A DNA stretch of 10,766 nt, taken from the NCBI GenBank assembly GCA_030040395.1, contig JASHTU010000433.1, forward strand, positions 1-10,766, given 5' to 3'. A program made the translations under genes and the position numbers. This document shows positions 6,209 through 10,766 of this stretch, piece after piece. Positions within the stretch are counted from its first letter, which is position 1; each line of letters starts with the position of its first letter. The notes under the pieces are model-generated. The model was given only the letters and a program-made list of their open reading frames with translations. It had not been told where the DNA came from and did no database searches. The stretch comes from Acidobacteriaceae bacterium. GTDB taxonomy: Bacteria; Acidobacteriota; Terriglobia; Terriglobales; Acidobacteriaceae.

Positions 6209-8638
6209 TTACTGCTCGTGTATGGCGGCTACGGGATCCACGCGCATGGCGCGACGCGCGGGAAAGTAGCAGGCCAGCAACGAGATGGCTCCAAGCAGCG
6301 CAAAGACGGCAATCACCGTGGCGGGGTCGTTGGCCCCGACGCCGTACAGCAAACCGGCGACGAAGCGGGTGAGCGCCAAGGAGAGCGCCAATCCTGAGGC
6401 GAGCCCGAGGATGGTCAGCCAGAATCCCTGTAGGAGCACCAGGCGCAGCACATCGGCGCGCGAGGCGCCCAAAGCCATGCGGATGCCGATTTCGTGGGTG
6501 CGCAACTGGGTGCGATAGGCGACTACGCCGTAGATGCCGGTGGCGGCGAGGATGAGGGCGATGAGAGCGAAGATCCCCGCGAAGGTGCTATCCATGACGG
6601 CGAAAACACTGGCGATCTGCGTGGTTTCGCGCAGGGAGCGCACATCGAAAACGGGAAGCTGGCCGTTAACCTCGTGGATCGCATTCTCCAAGGACGCCGC
6701 AAAGGTGGTTGGATCGCCACTGGTCCGGACCATGACGGTCGTTTCATAGGAGTTCTGGAAGAAGCTGAGATAGACCATCGGTTCCGAATGCTCGTTGATG
6801 AATTGATGTTTCGAGTTGCGGGCGACGCCGATCACCGTGAAGAGCTGCCCGTCGATGGTGAGGTGGTGGCCGACGGGATTGGCGCCGGGCCAGTAGCGTG
6901 CGGCCGCAGTCTGATCGACAATGACGACGCGCGGCGCGGTTTCGTTGTCATCGCGCGTGAAGTCACGCCCGGCAACGATGGGAATACCCATGGCGCGAAA
7001 GAATCCAGAGGTGACGCCGGCACGCCGCGTCTGGTGCGACTCGTGCAATTGGGGTACAAAGCCTTCGGGATAGACGTCGCTGCTGCTGCCGTTGAAGCTG
7101 AGCGGCAACCAGTCGGTAAGCGCGGCGACCTGCACCCCCGGCAACGCCGTCACCCGATCGAGAATCTTGTGCTGTATCGCGTTTTCCTCGCGGGGCGGAT
7201 AGCCGGCGATGCCCAGACCGACCGAAGCGGTGAGGATATGATCCTGCGCGAAGCCTGGATCGGCGTTGCTCATGTTTCTGAGGGTGCGCAGGAACAGAGC
7301 GGACGAAACCAGCAAGGCAAGCGAAAGAGCGATCTGGACGACGACCAAGCTGCTAAGCATGCGCCGGTTGCGCCCGCTGCCCGAGACGCTGGCTGACTCA
7401 TCCTTGAGGATCTCGGCGGAGTTGGCGAGCGAAGCGCGCCAAGCAGGGAAAGCGCCGCAGAGCACGGTGGCCAGCACCGCGAGCAGCAGGATGGCGAGAA
7501 TGACGTTGTGGTCGACGGCGCCATTCAGCACGATCGGGATCGCGTTCGGCGGGATGAAGTCGCCGAGGCGCTTCGCTGTCCATGAGGTGAGGAGAAGCGC
7601 AAATGCGCCGCCGGCGAGCGAAACCAGCAAGCTTTCGAGGATCATTTGACGCATCAACTGGAGGCGGCCGGCGCCGAGCGATTGGCGAATGGCGATTTCG
7701 CGGCGGCGCGATGTGAAACGAACCAGCGCAAGCGTGGCCACGTTGACGCAGGTGAGAAGAAGAACCACGCCGGCGATGGCCAGCAGAATGGGCAGGGTCG
7801 CGGCAAGGTAGACGTTGGCCCCGAACGGCGAGCGCCACATGGGATCGAGAGTGATGGTGTTTACACCCAGATGGTCATTGGGGAATTCGGCCACAAGCTG
7901 GCGCATGATCGTCTCCAGATCTTGCGTGGCCTGCGGGCGGCTGACCCCGGGTTTCAGGCGGCCCAGCACATTGAGGTAGTCAGTGCTGCGCTGCGTCATC
8001 CGCGATCGGTCCGTTCCCAGCGGGTCCAGCGGCAGCCAGGCGTCCTGCCTTACGCCGGGCATGGCGTTGATGAACCCGGGCGGCGCCACGCCGATGACGG
8101 TGACAGGATGCCGCGCCAGTTCGATGGATTTCCCGAGGATGGCCGGATCGCCGGCAAACCGCGTCTGCCAGAGCGAATAACTGAGAACGACATACGGAAC
8201 GCCGCCCTCGCGCGCTTCCTCCTGAGGCAGAAAGAATCGGCCGAGCGCTGGCTTGACGCCGAGCACCGCGAAAAAATTTGCGGACACGTTCGCCACGTAA
8301 ACGCGCTGCGGAATCGCACCCCCCGTCAGCGTCAGCCAGTCGTGATGGTATGCGAGCATCCCACTGAAGCAGTGGTTGCGCTCCCGCAGATCGCGATAGT
8401 CGAGGTAGGAAAACGGCGGAGGAGGCGTGATGCTCCACTGACCCCGCATCACGCTGACAAGGCTGTCCGTGTCCTTTGCCAAAGGAATCGGGTGCAACAT
8501 CGTGCCGTCGATCCAGCTAAAGATGGTGCTGTTGGCGCAGATGGCGATGGCCAGCATTGCCGTTGCGGTGAACGTGAATCCGGGGTTCTTGCGCAGTTGC
8601 CGCAGGGCAAAGCGAAAATCCTGGAGCAGTCCTGCCAT
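6209..8638 (-). CDS. ADOP-family MacB/FtsX-type ABC permease (orphan)
   Basis: An 809-residue inner-membrane protein, the normal length for acidobacterial duplicated orphan permeases. It is a tandem duplication of a MacB-like unit: a membrane helix after the opening DFRFALRQLRKNPGFT motif (about 21-42), a periplasmic MacB core, and an FtsX-type permease region with REIAIRQSLGAGR near residues 312-330. A second helix (about 435-455), second MacB core and second FtsX region with HEIGIRMALGASR near 708-730 follow. It ends with the family's FPARRAMRVDPVAAIHE signature. MacB-type systems transmit ATPase strokes to the periplasm to move substrates or proteins outward. No ATPase gene is adjacent, as expected for an orphan. 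A strong GGGAGG lies five bases before the ATG. A sigma-54 promoter and upstream palindromes lie in the preceding gap, suggesting activator-controlled expression. The substrate is unknown. Confidence 0.93.
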   Translation of the reverse strand: MAGLLQDFRFALRQLRKNPGFTFTATAMLAIAICANSTIFSWIDGTMLHPIPLAKDTDSLVSVMRGQWSITPPPPFSYLDYRDLRERNHCFSGMLAYHHDWLTLTGGAIPQRVYVANVSANFFAVLGVKPALGRFFLPQEEAREGGVPYVVLSYSLWQTRFAGDPAILGKSIELARHPVTVIGVAPPGFINAMPGVRQDAWLPLDPLGTDRSRMTQRSTDYLNVLGRLKPGVSRPQATQDLETIMRQLVAEFPNDHLGVNTITLDPMWRSPFGANVYLAATLPILLAIAGVVLLLTCVNVATLALVRFTSRRREIAIRQSLGAGRLQLMRQMILESLLVSLAGGAFALLLTSWTAKRLGDFIPPNAIPIVLNGAVDHNVILAILLLAVLATVLCGAFPAWRASLANSAEILKDESASVSGSGRNRRMLSSLVVVQIALSLALLVSSALFLRTLRNMSNADPGFAQDHILTASVGLGIAGYPPREENAIQHKILDRVTALPGVQVAALTDWLPLSFNGSSSDVYPEGFVPQLHESHQTRRAGVTSGFFRAMGIPIVAGRDFTRDDNETAPRVVIVDQTAAARYWPGANPVGHHLTIDGQLFTVIGVARNSKHQFINEHSEPMVYLSFFQNSYETTVMVRTSGDPTTFAASLENAIHEVNGQLPVFDVRSLRETTQIASVFAVMDSTFAGIFALIALILAATGIYGVVAYRTQLRTHEIGIRMALGASRADVLRLVLLQGFWLTILGLASGLALSLALTRFVAGLLYGVGANDPATVIAVFALLGAISLLACYFPARRAMRVDPVAAIHEQ

Positions 8639-8643
8639 GACCG

Positions 8644-8649
8644 CCTCCC
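8644..8649 (-). promoter_or_regulatory. Ribosome binding site of the ADOP permease
   Basis: GGGAGG on the minus strand, five bases upstream of the ATG at 8638, fixes the start at the conserved MAGLLQDFRFALRQL opening. Confidence 0.75.
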
Positions 8650-8694
8650 ATTCGAACTTTGCTCTCGGGGAATAAGAGTATTGCCTTGGTCAGG

Positions 8695-8710
8695 GGCATG
8701 CAGTGTGCCA
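8695..8710 (-). promoter_or_regulatory. Sigma-54 (-24/-12) promoter of the ADOP permease
   Basis: On the minus strand the sequence TGGCACACTGCATGCC matches the RpoN consensus TGGCAC-R-N4-TTGC. The GG (-24) and GC (-12) are at exact spacing, the whole TGGCACR block is present, and only the first T of TTGC differs (A). Transcription would begin near 8684, leaving a leader of about 46 nt with the GGGAGG ribosome site at its end. It lies in a 236-bp gap upstream of the permease, in the right orientation. Confidence comes from the motif together with the upstream palindromes. Confidence 0.72.
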
Positions 8711-8785
8711 AAGCACAGGTGACGGTAAGCCTTGGGCAGACAGAAGCATAGCGAAAAAGCCGGCTACCGGTGAACCTTGCGTTGC

Positions 8786-8822
8786 TGTCCGTGAGCGCGC
8801 GTGTCTGTCCGATTTCGGACAG
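8786..8822 (-). promoter_or_regulatory. Putative enhancer-binding-protein sites: one perfect, one degenerate palindrome
   Basis: CTGTCCGATTTCGGACAG (8805-8822) is a perfect palindrome with core TGTCCG-N4-CGGACA. A second TGTCCG starts at 8786, exactly 20 bp (about two helical turns) from the first, with the same 6-4-6 layout but a degenerate right arm. The perfect site is centred about 130 bp upstream of the predicted sigma-54 start, the usual distance for enhancer-binding activators. The perfect site is followed on the plus strand by TTTTT, so it could also fold as an intrinsic terminator, but no plus-strand gene runs into it. The activator is not encoded in the window. Confidence 0.6.
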
Positions 8823-8874
8823 TTTTTATGGGCTTTGGCGAATCAGCGAGGTGAACAAGTGGGCGGGGCGACGC

Positions 8875-9792
8875 TCAGCTTGGGGGTTGGGCGAGGCGCT
8901 GAGCGCGCCAGAGGGCGCCTTCGAGGGGAACGACGGCGGTTTGGCCTACGGGCATATCGGGAGCCGCAGCGTGGAGGCCGGCGAAGAAGGCCTGGCGCAC
9001 CATGGGCATCTTTTCGATGACGCCGCCGGTCCAGGCTACGGGGACTTCGCCTGTAATGGCGTGCTTGCGGCGGAGCTTGGAGCGAACGAGGAGGACAAAG
9101 GCGACGAGGTCGGCGGCGGCCTGACGGAGAACGCCGATGGCGACCGGGTCGCCGGCTTCGGCGAGTTCATTGATGGCGGGGGCCAGGGCGGCAAAGTCGG
9201 GGCCAGGAGTGCTGTCACCGAGGTTGATGAGTTCTTCGATGGTGGGCGTGCCCCAGATTTCGCCGACTTTTTTGAGGACCTGCTGCGGTTCCTCGCGGTC
9301 GTAGGCGTGGAGGGCGCGGCGGATGGTGTGGAGGCCGATCCAGTAGCCGGAGCCCTCGTCGCCGAGGCGCGAGCTCCAGCCGCCGGCGCACTCGCGGGCG
9401 CCGTCGGGGGCGCGGCCAATGGTATTGGTGCCGGTGCCGGCGATCTGGAGGATGCCGGGGCCGCCCTGGAAAGCTGCGTCGAGGGCGATCACTTCGTCGC
9501 CGACGATTTCGCAGCGTTGGACGCCGAAGTCGCGAAAGACGGCGGTGATCCACTCGGGAATGCCAGGCATGGCGGCGCTGGCGACGCCGCAGGTGGCGGC
9601 TTGGACGCCTTTGAGGGCGGCTTGGGCGAAGGCTTCTTTGAGGAGGGCGCGGAGATTGGTTTCAGCAGCTTCGGCGCCGACGCGCAGCCGCTTAATGGAC
9701 CCGTTTTCCGCCATGGCCAGGACCTGGCCGTTGTCAACGATGGAAGCGCGAGTGCGTGTGCCTCCGCCATCGATTCCCAAAACCACGCTCAT
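8875..9792 (-). CDS. BadF/BadG-type ATPase, N-acetylglucosamine kinase-like
   Basis: A 305-residue sugar kinase of the ASKHA (actin-like ATPase) fold, probably phosphorylating N-acetylglucosamine or a related amino sugar in the cytosol. Phosphate-1 motif GIDGGGTRT is at 6-14, the likely catalytic D99 in VGDEVIALDAA, phosphate-2 motif IAGTGTNT at 117-124, and the family signature GGW...LGDEGSGYWIG at 137-153. An adenosine-type motif, VAWTGGVI, is near 255-263. I chose the ATG at 9792: AAGGAG lies nine bases before it and the protein then opens directly with the MSVVLGIDGGG strand. An ATG at 9909 would add 39 arginine-rich residues inside the upstream gene. It follows the phosphodiesterase gene by 14 bp and is surely co-transcribed. 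No MurQ or NagA neighbour is visible to confirm a peptidoglycan-recycling role; BadF-type dehydratase activators are a less likely alternative because the Fe-S cysteines of that group are not apparent. Confidence 0.87.
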   Translation of the reverse strand: MSVVLGIDGGGTRTRASIVDNGQVLAMAENGSIKRLRVGAEAAETNLRALLKEAFAQAALKGVQAATCGVASAAMPGIPEWITAVFRDFGVQRCEIVGDEVIALDAAFQGGPGILQIAGTGTNTIGRAPDGARECAGGWSSRLGDEGSGYWIGLHTIRRALHAYDREEPQQVLKKVGEIWGTPTIEELINLGDSTPGPDFAALAPAINELAEAGDPVAIGVLRQAAADLVAFVLLVRSKLRRKHAITGEVPVAWTGGVIEKMPMVRQAFFAGLHAAAPDMPVGQTAVVPLEGALWRAQRLAQPPS

Positions 9793-9801
9793 GCGTATTC
9801 G

Positions 9802-9807
9802 CTCCTT
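9802..9807 (-). promoter_or_regulatory. Ribosome binding site deciding the sugar-kinase start
   Basis: AAGGAG on the minus strand, nine bases before the ATG at 9792. It touches the last base of the upstream gene's stop codon, so the two genes are tightly packed. It supports the short start over one 39 codons upstream. Confidence 0.65.
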
Positions 9808-10766
9808 CAAGGACCAGGTTCGCCGCCGCCGTCGCGCAGGGTCCCGGACAGAATGTTGAGGCTGCCATCGGTTTTGGGCGGGGTGAGTCCCAGAAGGTGA
9901 GCGAGCCAAGGGTAAAGGTTGACATTTTCAAACGGCGCCAGGGTCTTTCCTTCCACTATATCGGGTCCGGCGGCGAAAAAGATGGCTCTCATCTCAGGCT
10001 GGGTGTGGGGGTCGAGGCCGTCGATTCCAGGAGCGGGTGCGGGCGTGATTGGCGAGTCTGAGGGCGCGAGGCTTTTTCCGACCGTGGCGCCGTGGGCGCG
10101 AAGGGCGTAGGGGCCATTGGCGACGATGACGGGGTCGCCGGCACGGGGATTCTGGCTGAGATAGAAGTTGGCGGGGAGGTTTTTGCGGCGGTAGACGACG
10201 AATTCAGCGGCGGCGTGCTTGAGCTGGTTGTAGACGCGCACGCGATCGGGCTCGGATTGGGCGTAGAGGAGGGTTCCGGCGGATACGAAGCCGTCGAGGC
10301 TGGCGAACTGGTCGAGGGTGATCCAGCCGCCCTGGGGTCTGGCAAGGCCGCGATCACTGACGATGACGAGATCGATGGGGAGGCGGGTGGCGTCGAGGGC
10401 GGATTTGAATTGAGCGATGAAGGCATCAGAGCGGTGGACGGCGGCGCGGGTTTGAGGCGCGTCAGGGCCGAAGCGGGGGGTCTCGGCGTCGAGGGCGGGA
10501 TCGTCGACGGCGATGAAATGTGGGCGGTTTTGTGCGGGCAGACTGAGCCAGGCGAGGACCTGGCGGATGCGGGCTTCGCCGGTGAGATTGTCTGCGCCCG
10601 GGAGGTTGTAGGCGGGCGCGAAGCCGGCGATTTTGGCCTGACAACCGGGCCAGCCGCTGCAGGCAGAATGCATGCCTTGGCTTTCGGCGAGGCTCCAGAG
10701 GGGTGTGCCGGCATACCAAGAGGCGTCGGCGACATCGTCGGGGTCGGAGGCGGCGAAGCGGGCTCC
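9807..10766 (-). CDS. NPP/alkaline-phosphatase-superfamily phosphodiesterase, 5' truncated, metal site degenerate
   Basis: The frame is open to the window edge, giving 319 visible residues of a protein that should be about 430-450 long; the signal peptide and nucleophile region lie outside. The ATG at 10673 is internal: the residues before it (SWYAGTPLWSLAESQG) and after it (WPGCQA) form the NPP-family 'GxPlW..aE.QG....fWPG' segment. The end (PFENVNLYPWLAHLLGL, then TDGSLN) is also typical. In active NPP enzymes two Zn ions are held by Asp and His residues. Here the Asp of D-x3-H (codon 10488-10490) and of S-D-H-G (in SDRGL) remain. However, the three His are replaced: by Pro at 10476-10478 (ETPRFGP), Arg at 10350-10352 (SDRGL) and Asp at 10020-10022 (GIDGLD). 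It may be a pseudo-enzyme with a binding role, or use other ligands. It is the upstream partner of the sugar kinase. Confidence 0.82.
   Translation of the reverse strand, partial: GARFAASDPDDVADASWYAGTPLWSLAESQGMHSACSGWPGCQAKIAGFAPAYNLPGADNLTGEARIRQVLAWLSLPAQNRPHFIAVDDPALDAETPRFGPDAPQTRAAVHRSDAFIAQFKSALDATRLPIDLVIVSDRGLARPQGGWITLDQFASLDGFVSAGTLLYAQSEPDRVRVYNQLKHAAAEFVVYRRKNLPANFYLSQNPRAGDPVIVANGPYALRAHGATVGKSLAPSDSPITPAPAPGIDGLDPHTQPEMRAIFFAAGPDIVEGKTLAPFENVNLYPWLAHLLGLTPPKTDGSLNILSGTLRDGGGEPGP

Noticed and set aside
7646..8722. 358-residue plus-strand open frame opposite the ADOP permease
   Set aside because: It is an antisense shadow; composition is Arg/Gln/His/Ala-rich and low in hydrophobic patterning, while the minus strand is a clear permease.
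8805..8827. Rho-independent terminator on the plus strand
   Set aside because: The stem plus TTTTT fits, but there is no plus-strand gene upstream. A second TGTCCG copy at a 20-bp offset and a sigma-54 promoter nearby favour an operator, although a dual role cannot be excluded.
8770..9900. 376-residue plus-strand open frame opposite the sugar kinase
   Set aside because: It is an antisense shadow caused by high GC and codon bias; the minus-strand frame carries all kinase motifs.
9793..9909. 39-residue extension of the sugar kinase
   Set aside because: It is arginine-rich, lies inside the upstream gene's coding sequence and precedes the ATP-fold strand; AAGGAG supports the start at 9792.
10671..10673. 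ATG at 10673 as start of the phosphodiesterase gene
   Set aside because: Conserved NPP residues lie immediately upstream in the same open frame, so the gene continues past the window edge.

Overview
The window looks like chromosomal DNA of a GC-rich, Gram-negative-type soil bacterium, most likely an acidobacterium (Acidobacteriota, class Terriglobia or close). The main reason is the roughly 810-residue duplicated MacB/FtsX-type orphan permease, a family (ADOP, 'acidobacterial duplicated orphan permease') expanded in that phylum. Strong AGGAGG-type ribosome sites, exported repeat proteins and a degenerate dispersed palindrome in an intergenic gap fit this. The phylum call is inference; there is no rRNA or tRNA in the window.

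Layout from left to right. (1) 6-976, plus strand: a toxin-antitoxin-like pair. The first protein has an uncharacterised N-terminal domain (probably DNA binding) and a VapB-like C-terminal tail; its stop overlaps by 4 bp the start of a VapC-type PIN-domain ribonuclease. (2) 1144-1596, plus: a stand-alone CBS-pair nucleotide sensor, preceded by two adjacent stem-loops and ended by a hairpin terminator that overlaps its own stop codon. (3) 1611-3209, minus: a YbiT-type ABC-F ATPase, convergent with the CBS gene. (4) A 369-bp divergent intergenic region. (5) 3579-5988, plus: a two-gene operon with a membrane-anchored TPR-like protein followed by an exported caspase-family (C14) protease fused to seven TPR repeats. 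(6) 6209-8638, minus: the ADOP permease. Upstream of it is a good sigma-54 (-24/-12) promoter and, about 130 bp further upstream, a perfect TGTCCG-N4-CGGACA palindrome with a second degenerate copy 20 bp away, the usual arrangement for an enhancer-binding activator. (7) 8875-10766, minus: a BadF/BadG/N-acetylglucosamine-kinase-type sugar kinase 14 bp downstream of a 5'-truncated phosphodiesterase/alkaline-phosphatase-family gene whose three visible metal-binding histidines are all replaced.

The most interesting points are the exported caspase-TPR protein with its membrane TPR partner, the apparently metal-site-dead NPP-type phosphodiesterase coupled to a sugar kinase, the sigma-54 control region of the orphan permease, and the fused-domain antitoxin. 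Protein families were recognised by eye from motifs; no searches were run.
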